Assembly (NCBI GenBank): GCA_947176505.1
Contig: CAMWQW010000022.1
Coordinates: 1 to 64,000 of the forward strand
DNA from: an uncultured Lachnospiraceae bacterium
Lineage (GTDB): Bacteria; Bacillota; Clostridia; Lachnospirales; Lachnospiraceae
Direction of reading: 5' to 3'
DNA: 64,000 nucleotides
Position 1 is the first letter of the stretch; each line of letters starts with the position of its first letter. This document shows positions 34,538 to 42,988 of the stretch, in pieces. A program made the position numbers and the translations under genes. The notes beneath the pieces were generated by a model, which was not told where the DNA came from, searched no databases, and saw only the letters and a program-made list of their open reading frames with translations.

Positions 34538-36226
34538 TTATTCGGCTGACACAATGTAATAATAAATTGGTTGACCGCCATACTGCAATTCAATATCGCA
34601 GGAAGAATATTTCTCTTCCACCCGGGCACGGAGATTCTCGGCATCTTCTTCTGTAATCTCTGAACCGTAGTAGATACTGATCAGTTCCAGCTCTTCTTTC
34701 ATCATCTCGTCAATCATCTGCATCGTCACATCAGAAATAGCTGTTCCCACCGAGAGAATACCAGAATCACCGATTCCCATAAAGTCGCCCTGCTTAATTT
34801 CTTTACCGTCAAGGCTTGTATCTCTGACAGCATAAGTAACCTGACCGGTAGAAACATTGATAATTTCATTCTTCATGGCTTCTTCATTCTCTTCCACAGA
34901 CAAGTCCGGCACATAGTTAATGACTGCCGTGATACCCTGTGGAACAGTCTTTGTGGGGATGACTACGATTTTCTTATCCTTAACAAGCGACTGCGCCTGA
35001 TTAGCTGCTAAAATAATATTTTTGTTGTTAGGTAAAATGAAAATATTATCCGCATTAACCTGATCGATGGCATTTAACATATCTTCCGTACTCGGATTCA
35101 TAGTCTGCCCGCCTTCGATAATATAGTCTACTCCCAATCCTTTGAAAATCTCATTGATGCCGTCACCGACAGATACCGCAATAAATCCTACGTCCTTTTT
35201 AGGTTCATCAACAGCAGGCTGTTCCTCCGCTGCTACCTCTTTCTGTGACAGCTTGAACAATTTTTCCTGATGCTCCAGACGCATGTTGTCAATCTTCATA
35301 TTTGACAATGCACCATACTTTAATGCCTTTTGGATAGCAAGACCGGGATCGTTGGTATGTACATGTACCTTTACCACATCCTCGTCTGCCACAACTACGA
35401 TAGAATCGCCGATTGATTCCAGATACGCCTTGAAATCCATCTCTGTCTTTATGTTGAACACTTTATTTAACATGATGATAAATTCTGTACAGTATCCGAA
35501 CTTAATCTCAGCATTCGCCTGAGCCTCTAAATTAGTTCCTGAAATTTTGGTGCCGGAATGTGCCGTACTCACATCGTTCAGCGTCAAATCAATTTCTTTA
35601 CCCAAATAAGCGTCATAAACACCTTTTAATACCTGCATCAATCCTTGACCGCCCGAGTCAACAACTCCTGCCTGTTTTAAAACCGGAAGCATTTCAGGTG
35701 TCTGCTCTAATACTTCATCGGCACGAATGATAATCTGGTTTAAAAACTCTGCCATATCATCCATACCGCTGTCCGCCAGCTCTCTTGCCTTGATAGCAGC
35801 CCCCTTGGCAACCGTCAGAATCGTACCTTCTTTGGGCTTCATAACTGCTTTGTACGCGGTTTCCACCGCTTTTTCAAATGCCGTGGCAAGTATCGGAACG
35901 GTAATCACATCATATTCCTTGACACCCTTTGTAAATCCGCGGAACAACTGTGACAGAATAACGCCCGAATTACCTCTGGCGCCTCTTAAGGAACCTGATG
36001 AGATAGCCTTGCACAGAGATTGCATATCGATATCGCCCATATCATGAAGCGCAGCAACTTCTCTTGCCGCAGACATAATCGTCAGTGTCATATTTGTACC
36101 GGTATCACCATCCGGCACCGGGAAAACATTTAACTCATTAATCCATTCTTTTTTGCTCTCAAGATTTTTTGCTCCTGCGAGAAACAATTTCGCCATTGTA
36201 TTCGCATCAATTGTATTTGAAACCAC
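34538..36226 (-). CDS. DAK2 domain fatty acid kinase FakA-like (YloV family)
   Basis: Predicted ATP-binding subunit of fatty acid kinase, which phosphorylates fatty acids held by a DegV/FakB protein. The N-terminal DhaL-like domain has NVFPVPDGDTGTNM (about residues 29-42), with metal-binding aspartates, and GSLRGARGNSGVILSQ (about 77-92). A central domain and a C-terminal EDD/DegV-like domain complete the 562 residues. It starts with GTG at 36226, just after GGGAGGA, 14 bp after the Asp23-family gene, the conserved yloU-yloV pair. Confidence 0.88.
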   Translation of the reverse strand: MVSNTIDANTMAKLFLAGAKNLESKKEWINELNVFPVPDGDTGTNMTLTIMSAAREVAALHDMGDIDMQSLCKAISSGSLRGARGNSGVILSQLFRGFTKGVKEYDVITVPILATAFEKAVETAYKAVMKPKEGTILTVAKGAAIKARELADSGMDDMAEFLNQIIIRADEVLEQTPEMLPVLKQAGVVDSGGQGLMQVLKGVYDAYLGKEIDLTLNDVSTAHSGTKISGTNLEAQANAEIKFGYCTEFIIMLNKVFNIKTEMDFKAYLESIGDSIVVVADEDVVKVHVHTNDPGLAIQKALKYGALSNMKIDNMRLEHQEKLFKLSQKEVAAEEQPAVDEPKKDVGFIAVSVGDGINEIFKGLGVDYIIEGGQTMNPSTEDMLNAIDQVNADNIFILPNNKNIILAANQAQSLVKDKKIVVIPTKTVPQGITAVINYVPDLSVEENEEAMKNEIINVSTGQVTYAVRDTSLDGKEIKQGDFMGIGDSGILSVGTAISDVTMQMIDEMMKEELELISIYYGSEITEEDAENLRARVEEKYSSCDIELQYGGQPIYYYIVSAE

Positions 36227-36240
36227 CTCACTGTCCTCCC

Positions 36241-36600
36241 TTAGTCAATTACTCTGACACCTTCAACGAAGATGTTGATTTTTTCTATTTCTATTCCGGT
36301 AAACTCTTCCACCTTATATTTGACATTACTGATCAGATTATCCGATACCGCAAGAATACTCACGCCGTAGGAGACAATAATATGAAAATTAAGCGTTAAC
36401 TTATTATTGTTCAAGAGAACTTGAATACCGCGCGTCATACTATCCTTTTTGAGTAATTTGACAAGCCCGTCTTTCACATTCATGCTCGCCATGCCAACCA
36501 CACCGAAACATTCCATCGCCACTGTACCGGCATACTGTGCAACGACTTCCTGATCGATAGAAATATTCCCCATATGTGTGTCCATTGAAGAAACTTTCAT
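36241..36600 (-). CDS. Asp23/Gls24 family protein (YloU-like)
   Basis: Alkaline-shock-type protein of 119 residues; some family members associate with the membrane through partners. The DUF322 core is visible from GNISIDQEVVAQYAGTVAME (about residues 10-29) through LNFHIIVSYGVSILAVSDNL. AAGGAGG sits just before the ATG. It is paired with the FakA-like gene downstream and divergent from rpmB, an arrangement shared with Bacillus subtilis (yloU, yloV and rpmB). Confidence 0.9.
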   Translation of the reverse strand: MKVSSMDTHMGNISIDQEVVAQYAGTVAMECFGVVGMASMNVKDGLVKLLKKDSMTRGIQVLLNNNKLTLNFHIIVSYGVSILAVSDNLISNVKYKVEEFTGIEIEKINIFVEGVRVID

Positions 36601-36736
36601 AAGTTACCTCCTTATTATTCTGAATATACACTGATATTATAACCCGATACTATAAAAAATGAAACATAAATTATCCAAATTTTGCCGCTTTCGCATTTAT
36701 AATCAATATTTTATGTCCAAAAAATGTAATTTTTGC

Positions 36737-36765
36737 TTGCATTCCGAATTACTTTCTGATATTAT
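36737..36765 (+). promoter_or_regulatory. Promoter of rpmB
   Basis: TTGCAT (36737-36742) and TATTAT (36760-36765) are 17 bp apart, upstream of rpmB. The leader would be about 80 nt. I saw no convincing L28-binding or riboswitch structure in it. Confidence 0.6.
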
Positions 36766-36853
36766 ACAAATGTTGTGTGAGTCTGAGACATAGACACGGA
36801 TGCTTTTGAAATAAAGCAAATAAGAATCGATTGTATCGTTAGGAGGTGCAAAG

Positions 36854-37039
36854 ATGGCTAAATGTGATATTTGTGGTAAGGGCGCTCATTTCGGAAATAA
36901 CGTAAGCCATTCTCATAGAAGATCTAACAGAATTTGGAATTCTAATGTTAAGAATGTTATGTGTAAAGTAAACGGTGCTAACAAGAAACTGCACGTTTGT
37001 ACACGTTGCTTAAGATCCGGAAAAGTTGAGAGAGCTTAA
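36854..37039 (+). CDS. rpmB: 50S ribosomal protein L28, zinc-ribbon form
   Basis: Ribosomal large-subunit protein of 61 residues. Two cysteine pairs, CDIC (residues 4-7) and CTRC (about 50-53), mark the zinc-binding version. Paralogues lacking these cysteines are often Zur-regulated in other bacteria. HSHRRSNRIW is the family signature. TAGGAGG lies eight bases before the ATG. It stands alone on the plus strand between minus-strand genes and ends in a strong terminator. Confidence 0.96.
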   Translation: MAKCDICGKGAHFGNNVSHSHRRSNRIWNSNVKNVMCKVNGANKKLHVCTRCLRSGKVERA

Positions 37040-37067
37040 TATTTAATTGATGAAGAAAACTATAAAA

Positions 37068-37096
37068 GAAGCCGGCTGTCAAAGCGGCTTCTTTTT
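37068..37096. terminator. Bidirectional terminator between rpmB and the J-domain gene
   Basis: GAAGCCG (37068-37074) and CGGCTTC (37085-37091) are followed by TTTTT on the plus strand. The opposite side has an A-rich flank (TTTTATAG on the minus strand), so the hairpin can end both convergent genes. Confidence 0.85.
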
Positions 37097-37116
37097 ATAT
37101 CGCTCTCTTTCCCTGC

Positions 37117-37656
37117 TTATGCTTGTTTAAATCCTTCCTCATTCGACTTCAAATTCTCGTACTCTTTGTTGATGCGTTGAATAATCTCTTTATCACCTGC
37201 CAGATTGTCCGGATGGAATATTTTAATCAAATCTTTATAACGCTTCTTTAAAGACAACGGATTTCTGACACCCTGAAAGAAAACTGACACGTCCGATCCG
37301 TTATCATAAACATTTCGCTCTCCCAGCAATTCTTTCTCTGCGGCGAGCCTTGCCCACTCCTTGTCCAATCGACGGCGGTCTATATCTAACTGGCTGAATC
37401 CGCTTTGCAAAATTTCCATTTTTTTCTCAAAAAACTGGTTGTCCTCTTTCAGTCTTTGACGTTCACTGGACATTTTTTGATTTAACAGCTTCATCTCTTC
37501 CTGAAACTGTACTTTCTCCTTAAGGAACTGTTCCTGCATATGCTCCAATTCTTTTGCCGCGGTCACCAAGCGTATATTTTCCCGAAAAAGCCATGACTTA
37601 AGTTCTTGTAGCTCTTCCTCAGATCCATGTACTAATGTTTCTTCAAAATTTTCCAT
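37117..37656 (-). CDS. J-domain protein with N-terminal coiled coil
   Basis: A 179-residue protein whose first two thirds (about 10-125) are a charged heptad-like coiled coil. The C terminus is a J domain with KDLIKIFHPDNLAGDKEIIQRI (about residues 144-165), including the HPD tripeptide that stimulates DnaK-type ATPases. There is no zinc-finger or substrate-binding domain of DnaJ, so it is a class C co-chaperone. A J domain at the C terminus is less usual than the N-terminal position. The client is unknown. It converges on rpmB. Confidence 0.78.
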   Translation of the reverse strand: MENFEETLVHGSEEELQELKSWLFRENIRLVTAAKELEHMQEQFLKEKVQFQEEMKLLNQKMSSERQRLKEDNQFFEKKMEILQSGFSQLDIDRRRLDKEWARLAAEKELLGERNVYDNGSDVSVFFQGVRNPLSLKKRYKDLIKIFHPDNLAGDKEIIQRINKEYENLKSNEEGFKQA

Positions 37657-37684
37657 AAATAAACCTCTGCCGGACTAAGCTAAA

Positions 37685-37825
37685 TCAGTCGCAACAAAAA
37701 AAATTATAACCAATCAGTAGCAACAAGACAATGAGAACCAACCCTACGAAGCGATTTACCAAAAAAAGCATAAACAACATACCAGCAGCAATGCAAAAAG
37801 CCACAAGACCTATTAATTTCTTCAT
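37685..37825 (-). CDS. 46-residue hydrophobic membrane protein
   Basis: A short frame starts with ATG at 37825 and ends at TGA 37687-37685. AGGA lies six bases upstream of the ATG. It begins MKKLIGLVAFCIAAGMLFML, and two hydrophobic stretches are separated by a short VNRF break, ending NFFCCD. The organisation (basic start, near-continuous hydrophobic core, good ribosome binding site, no competing frame) supports a real small membrane protein. Function is unknown. It lies between gerW and the J-domain gene on the same strand. Confidence 0.6.
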   Translation of the reverse strand: MKKLIGLVAFCIAAGMLFMLFLVNRFVGLVLIVLLLLIGYNFFCCD

Positions 37826-37914
37826 ATACTTTCCTGCCTATGCTTCTTTATACAGTATATGAAAGAAAGTGCCAAATAGTTCCCATATATCTCAATTCAT
37901 TTTATGACAGCCGA

Positions 37915-38304
37915 TTACTCTTCCTCGGGGAAAGCAATATCGACAGCCGCCTCATCTTCTATCATCTCTTCTTTAGGAGATGTAAACTTATCTACAATAT
38001 CCGGAATCATATCCAGTACTTTTGTAATCGTATCTTGATTTTTAATATTGACCAGCTTAGTCGAACCATTCTTGATTACAAGTACTGCGCTAGGGGACAT
38101 CTTAGCCGTAAACCCTCCAGCACCGCCATTCTTCTTATCAGCTGCATTGGCTCCGGCACCCACGCCGAAGCTGACATCTACTAACGGCAGAATAATTGTA
38201 TCGCCAACCTGCGTAGCATCACCTACCACCGTCTTCGTACCAATCACAGCGTTCATACCTTTCATCAATGATTCAATCACGCCTGTAAAATTATTATCTG
38301 CCAT
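37915..38304 (-). CDS. GerW family sporulation protein (YtfJ-like)
   Basis: Small cytosolic protein of the GerW/YtfJ family, linked to spore germination or sporulation in Bacillus. The signature GDTIILPLVDVSFGVGAG (about residues 33-50) and the glycine-rich segment that follows are present, as is SPSAVLVIKNG. At 129 residues it is slightly short. Its start overlaps the stop of the DUF2953 gene, reproducing the ytfI-ytfJ pair. This is the clearest sign in the window that the organism forms spores. Confidence 0.88.
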   Translation of the reverse strand: MADNNFTGVIESLMKGMNAVIGTKTVVGDATQVGDTIILPLVDVSFGVGAGANAADKKNGGAGGFTAKMSPSAVLVIKNGSTKLVNIKNQDTITKVLDMIPDIVDKFTSPKEEMIEDEAAVDIAFPEEE

Positions 38305-39368
38305 TATACAGCCTCCTTCTTTAATAGCTTAATCAGTTTCTTAATATCCTTGTTAAAATATATCTTAATTGCCGCTTTCAGGAACGTAAATGCCCTGATT
38401 TTTCCTCGAATGTATATTTGTCCTTCAACTCGTGTCCGCTCGCTTTCAAAATCTCCTGTTATGCGAACATTCTGACCAATCAACGGATACAGCATACCGT
38501 AGACAGCAAATATCTGACCGGTAGTCGCGGGATCTTCCATGCCGATTGTCAAATCCGCTTCGAATCTATCCGGCTTTATACTATTAAAAACAGCGCCTAA
38601 TTCGCCTTTGCACAGATTAAATGACTGTTTAAAAGGTTCGCTCTCCAGCACTTCACGATAATACTGTATATTATCCAACGTAGATTTTATTTTATCACAG
38701 AATTTTCTGATTGTGTACTGTATATTTTCGAAGAACGCTTTAATTTTTTCAATAAACTGTTTGATTTTATCAATCAGTTCCCTGATTTTAGCCATCAGGG
38801 AAAACTTTTTCTTAGTGTTGTGAATTTCCTGTGTCTGCTCTGATTCTTTAGTCGTTTCCTCTTCGGAAGCTGTCTGCGCTACGTCTTCCATCTGCATAAA
38901 ATCACTCGCAAACGCCTCATATACCTCTGTCTGTTGTTCCCGTTCCTGCTGTTTCTCCTTAACTTGCTTTTCTTGTTCCGTTTTTATCGTTTCCTGCTTT
39001 ACTTGCTCCTGTTTACCCTTACTGTTTCCTTCTTCTTTTCTCTTTGTTTCAGTTTTTTTCACGCTCTTTTTATCGTGTACCGCTTTTGCTTCTTTCTCCG
39101 GTATTCTGAAAAGCGTAAAAATCATGAGTCTTACCCTCACCATCACATCAGAGGGATATCGTATGAGGATATTCAGGAAATGTAGCAGCCACGTAATCTT
39201 GACATATACCGTAAAGGGCGGTTTGTCTTCGCCCCCTTCTCTGTGAAGCCTGATCCGGTATCTCACCGGCACGAAGAGCGCACCAAGAACCGAAAGCAAT
39301 AAAATACCCAGAATGACAAGCAGGATAATCCCTATAATTTTTAAAATGAGTAAGATAATATGTAGCAT
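38304..39368 (-). CDS. DUF2953 protein (YtfI-like) with a charged low-complexity insert
   Basis: An N-terminal transmembrane segment (about residues 3-32) is followed by VPVRYRIRLHREG and a DUF2953 C-terminal part (about 255-354). Between them is a long Lys/Glu/Gln-rich segment (about 95-190) and an amphipathic helical stretch. The insert makes it much longer than the roughly 220-residue Bacillus YtfI. It is upstream of and coupled to gerW. Function is unknown; the context suggests a sporulation or germination role. Confidence 0.72.
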   Translation of the reverse strand: MLHIILLILKIIGIILLVILGILLLSVLGALFVPVRYRIRLHREGGEDKPPFTVYVKITWLLHFLNILIRYPSDVMVRVRLMIFTLFRIPEKEAKAVHDKKSVKKTETKRKEEGNSKGKQEQVKQETIKTEQEKQVKEKQQEREQQTEVYEAFASDFMQMEDVAQTASEEETTKESEQTQEIHNTKKKFSLMAKIRELIDKIKQFIEKIKAFFENIQYTIRKFCDKIKSTLDNIQYYREVLESEPFKQSFNLCKGELGAVFNSIKPDRFEADLTIGMEDPATTGQIFAVYGMLYPLIGQNVRITGDFESERTRVEGQIYIRGKIRAFTFLKAAIKIYFNKDIKKLIKLLKKEAV

Positions 39369-39392
39369 ACGCTTATTAAATGATTCCTTTTC

Positions 39393-39698
39393 CTAAACTG
39401 AAAACAAATACTTGATTAAATCTGCTTCTCCTGTTTCCTGTACGGCTTCTTCCGCAATTTTGCATATCATTTCGTTTGCCTCTTCTGAGCTCCCCGCAAT
39501 CCCTACAATATACGGCGGATTTTCCTTGTAATAATGTTGCTGTAACATGAAGCTGTGGTAAATTTCAAGCCGTCTATCTTCTTCCACATACGCGATTATA
39601 TAGACATTTGTGAGTTTCGCGCGTTTTTTTAGTTTTCTTTTTATTTTATCCGGATTACTAACAGTATCCCCGACATAGAGTTTTTTATAAAATTTCAT
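39393..39698 (-). CDS. Conserved protein of unknown function
   Basis: About 101 residues, basic in the first third (DKIKRKLKKRAKL) and acidic at the C terminus, without signal or membrane segments. I do not recognise a domain. The ATG at 39698 is chosen because AGGAAAG lies upstream, while the longer frame to 39719 lacks a site. It precedes the DUF2953 gene by about 25 bp and is probably the first gene of that sporulation-linked unit. Confidence 0.6.
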   Translation of the reverse strand: MKFYKKLYVGDTVSNPDKIKRKLKKRAKLTNVYIIAYVEEDRRLEIYHSFMLQQHYYKENPPYIVGIAGSSEEANEMICKIAEEAVQETGEADLIKYLFSV

Positions 39699-39820
39699 AG
39701 TACTTTCCTGCAAAACCAAATTTTACCAGATAACTTTTACGAGCCTAAATCATTTTAACACACTTTACCTAAAATAAAAAGAGTCGTCTATATTGGCAAA
39801 TCAATCATCTTTCTAAAATA

Positions 39821-39850
39821 TTGACACATATTATGTGAAAGTTTTATACT
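39821..39850 (+). promoter_or_regulatory. Promoter of the HD-GYP gene
   Basis: A perfect TTGACA (39821-39826) and TATACT (39845-39850) are separated by 18 bp. The leader would be about 95 nt long; no riboswitch core was recognised in it. Confidence 0.65.
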
Positions 39851-39950
39851 ATTATCAGATAATTATTGTTTTATGGCATATATTGTCGGGCGGCATTCAC
39901 TTCTCTTGATACATAAGAATGGCTGCAAAAACAAATAAGGGGGAATTCTT

Positions 39951-41006
39951 ATGAAAAATATAGCGCGTATGGCACTTGAAAACGGAATGGTTATTGGTGA
40001 AGATGTTTACAGCTATCAAAATAAGCTAATCTACCCGAAAGATACGGTAGTTAATGAATCTGTTATATCTAAGCTGGCACGATACTCCATTATGTGTGTC
40101 TCAATAAAAGAAGAAATTGACTATGCCACCACCCACTTCGAGAAGGTACGTCTCAGCTCCGAATTTAAATCCTTTGAGCTTACCTATAATAATTGTATGT
40201 CGATTTACCGCAAACAGATGAAAGGATTTGTGGAACAGGGCGCACCTGTCAAAATGAACGCTCTCATGGAAATGTATGTCAAAATAACATCGCGCGCGCG
40301 AAGCGGCGAGCAGTTACTGGATTTCCTCTACAATATGCTTCCCAGTGAAGACGATATGACTTACGCACACTGCCTTAATTCCGCTTTAATTGCAGGCGTA
40401 TTCGGCACATGGCTGAATCTCTCCAAGGAAGATATTTTTCTGCTGATTCAGTGCGGATTTTTCTATGATATCGGCAAACTCAAACTCCCGCAGGACTTAT
40501 TATGGAAATCCGGAAAACTGACGGATTTAGAATTTACCCAATTAAAGACACATACAATGCTCGGATTTGATCTGCTAAAGGACAAGGATGTAAACGAACA
40601 CGTCTTAAAAGCTACACTGATGCATCATGAACGCTGTGACGGCTCTGGCTATCCTTCCAAACTGCGTTCCGATAAGATTGATGTGTTCGCAAAATATATC
40701 GCAATCATCGATTCATATGAAGCAATGACTTCTGCCAGAACCTACCGGGTTTCTTTAAATCCGTTCCAAGTAATTGCCAATTTTGAAAAGGACGGGTACG
40801 TTAAATTCGACGAGGCGATTTTAAAACCTATTCTGACTCATATCGCAGCGACACAACTCGGCTTTAACGTCCGCCTCACAAATGATGTGGAGGCTCAGGT
40901 TATACAAATCAACGAAGAACATCTGACCCGACCGCTGCTAAAGGCTGACGATAAAGAAATTGACCTTACAAAAGAACCGGAAATTGATATTGCGGCAATC
41001 TATTAG
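39951..41006 (+). CDS. HD-GYP domain protein with a substituted HD motif
   Basis: Resembles cyclic-di-GMP phosphodiesterases of the HD-GYP class. About 110 N-terminal residues of no obvious family precede the domain. Expected elements are present: AHCLNSALIAG (about 140), HTMLGFDLL, HHERCDGSGYP (about 223-233) and IDSYEAMTSARTYR. The defining HD pair is not: where the family has LLHDIGK, this protein reads FFYDIGK (about 169-175), so the metal-binding His is Tyr. It may have lost or changed catalysis and act as a sensor. AAGGGGG precedes the ATG, and it is a single-gene unit. Confidence 0.82.
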   Translation: MKNIARMALENGMVIGEDVYSYQNKLIYPKDTVVNESVISKLARYSIMCVSIKEEIDYATTHFEKVRLSSEFKSFELTYNNCMSIYRKQMKGFVEQGAPVKMNALMEMYVKITSRARSGEQLLDFLYNMLPSEDDMTYAHCLNSALIAGVFGTWLNLSKEDIFLLIQCGFFYDIGKLKLPQDLLWKSGKLTDLEFTQLKTHTMLGFDLLKDKDVNEHVLKATLMHHERCDGSGYPSKLRSDKIDVFAKYIAIIDSYEAMTSARTYRVSLNPFQVIANFEKDGYVKFDEAILKPILTHIAATQLGFNVRLTNDVEAQVIQINEEHLTRPLLKADDKEIDLTKEPEIDIAAIY

Positions 41007-41030
41007 CTTATTGACCGCCCATTGATTTTC

Positions 41031-41480
41031 CTATAAATTACTTTTGAACCACAGGTTCTCCCTTTTTAATTCCAGATAGCTATTATATGCCTGCTCCAAT
41101 ATTTGTTTCTCATTGGAAAATTTCAACAGGTGATACGCCTCATGATATTTATAGTACCCGGAATCGGTAAAATACTCTTCTTTTTGGGGTTTGCTGTAAT
41201 AGCTGTCTGCTATCATAAGATACCAATGGACTTCTTTAGATACAACGTCCTCCGGTACGGCAAAAGTATACTGGCTTTTGCCGATATACTTCATGATAGA
41301 TGCTTCAACGCCGGATTCTTCATACACTTCTCTGAGTGCTGTGTCAGTACGGGATTCACCATCCTCCATAGTACCCTTTGGCAGCACCCACCCCTCGTAT
41401 TTATTATGAAAATGTTTGTAGAGCACAAGTATTTTCCCGCGAAAGATGACAACACCCCCACAGCTTACCGCTTCAATCAT
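41031..41480 (-). CDS. NUDIX hydrolase
   Basis: A 149-residue NUDIX pyrophosphohydrolase. The box is intact: GTMEDGESRTDTALREVYEESG (about residues 36-57) matches Gx5Ex7REUxEExG. The N terminus AVSCGGVVIFRGKILVLYKH is like small Ap4A/MutT-type enzymes. The substrate cannot be set from sequence. AAAGGAAG lies before the ATG. It is the last gene of the strand run that contains the PBP/SEDS pair, 18 bp after the PBP. Confidence 0.88.
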   Translation of the reverse strand: MIEAVSCGGVVIFRGKILVLYKHFHNKYEGWVLPKGTMEDGESRTDTALREVYEESGVEASIMKYIGKSQYTFAVPEDVVSKEVHWYLMIADSYYSKPQKEEYFTDSGYYKYHEAYHLLKFSNEKQILEQAYNSYLELKRENLWFKSNL

Positions 41481-41497
41481 AAGAACTTCCTTTCATA

Positions 41498-42988
41498 TTA
41501 TAATCCAAAGTATTCGTCAAAAATGCGTTTGGCAATAGGTACGGCATAATCTCCGCCGCTTCCGGCACCTTCAATAATGATAGTCACACAGACCTCAGGA
41601 TCTTCGACAGGTGCAAATCCCGTAAACCATGCATGTGAATCCGTCTTAACACTGTTGAACTCCGCCGAACCCGTCTTACCGGCTGCTGTATAAGACAAAC
41701 CCGACAGCTTTGTTCCGGTTCCGCTATTGACAACCTCCTGCATCAAGCCGGTCAATGTCGATGCTTCTTCCTCTGACATCAGTTTCCTGTATGTGTCGGA
41801 TTCAAATTGTTTGATAACATTTCCCTCGTTGTTTTTTACGCATTCTACCATATAAGGCTTCATCAGAATACCTTTATTTGCAATCGCGCAGGTAATCATG
41901 TTTAAATGAAGCGGTGTAATCTGCGTTGTCCCCTGCCCGATTGCTGCCTGCATAATATCGGAGTCAGACGTTGAACCGTCAACTACCAGACGACTTTGAT
42001 TGTAGGCAAAGGAAACGGATAGTTCTTGGTTAAACAGCAGACTGTTTAGCGTGTTTCCGAACTTTGCACGGTCAAGCTGTATACCGATATTGGCAAAAGA
42101 AGCGTTACACGACTTGGCAAAAGATTTTGTAAAGTCTTCATAACCGTGAACCGTGCCGTGGTAACAATTAATCCGGTCTTCTCCCAGCGTAAATCTTCCG
42201 TTGCACTGATAGCTATACTGATTATATGTGTCAGGATTTTCGCGTATATATTCCAATGCCGTTACAATTTTAAACGTGGAACCCGGCGGATATAGTCCTT
42301 GCGTAGCACGATTTAGCAGCACCGTACTCTCTTTGTCCTCCAGAAGCTCATCCCATATCACGTCAATTTCATTCGGGTTAAAGTCTGGCTTGGATACCAT
42401 CGCAATAATTTTACCTGTGGACGGTTCCGAAACGATAATTGCACCCTTATAGACACCAAGTGAACGGAATGCCACTTCCTGCACGCCCACATCAAGGCTT
42501 GTATATACGTTGTCGCCGGGATACTTAACGCCTGCCACATCGCTTGCCACTTTATCTGCAAGCTTTGCATTGGAGTTGATCAGATAATAATTACTACTCG
42601 ACTCAATACCGAATTTACCGTTGGAAGCATAACCTACGACATGTGCAAATAGATTGTCGTAAGGATACGCTCTGGTCTCCTTTCCGTTTTCATCGGTTTT
42701 CGTCTCTGCAAGAATCTGTCCGCCTGCCGCATAAATTGTTCCACGTGTATTTTGTGATATGAGCAGCTCCTGTCTGCCGTTATAGCTGTTATTGATCAAC
42801 TCCTGCTGGTGTGTGACAGCATAATGACATGTATACCCCATCATACATAGAAATACTGCAACAAAGAGATATGTGACTGCCAGTATCTGTCTATTCCTCT
42901 TCTTCCTCTTCGGATTCGTCTTCGGAGACGTTTTCTTCCGGGACTGTTTCATATTCTGTTCTTCGTCTTCTCTTCTTCTTTTTGACAC
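41498..42988 (-). CDS. Class B penicillin-binding protein (PbpA/FtsI-like transpeptidase)
   Basis: Second peptidoglycan transpeptidase of the window. A Lys/Arg-rich cytosolic N terminus and one transmembrane helix (about 33-55) precede the pedestal with TRGTIYAAGG and the transpeptidase motifs STFK within PPGSTFKIVTA (about residue 236), SCN within KSCNASFAN and KTG within AGKTGSAE. At 496 residues it is a compact form without PASTA domains. A GTG at 42988 is chosen because AAGGAG is six bases upstream, giving a 98-bp overlap with the SEDS gene. An ATG at 42952 has no such site. Confidence 0.9.
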   Translation of the reverse strand: MSKRRREDEEQNMKQSRKKTSPKTNPKRKKRNRQILAVTYLFVAVFLCMMGYTCHYAVTHQQELINNSYNGRQELLISQNTRGTIYAAGGQILAETKTDENGKETRAYPYDNLFAHVVGYASNGKFGIESSSNYYLINSNAKLADKVASDVAGVKYPGDNVYTSLDVGVQEVAFRSLGVYKGAIIVSEPSTGKIIAMVSKPDFNPNEIDVIWDELLEDKESTVLLNRATQGLYPPGSTFKIVTALEYIRENPDTYNQYSYQCNGRFTLGEDRINCYHGTVHGYEDFTKSFAKSCNASFANIGIQLDRAKFGNTLNSLLFNQELSVSFAYNQSRLVVDGSTSDSDIMQAAIGQGTTQITPLHLNMITCAIANKGILMKPYMVECVKNNEGNVIKQFESDTYRKLMSEEEASTLTGLMQEVVNSGTGTKLSGLSYTAAGKTGSAEFNSVKTDSHAWFTGFAPVEDPEVCVTIIIEGAGSGGDYAVPIAKRIFDEYFGL

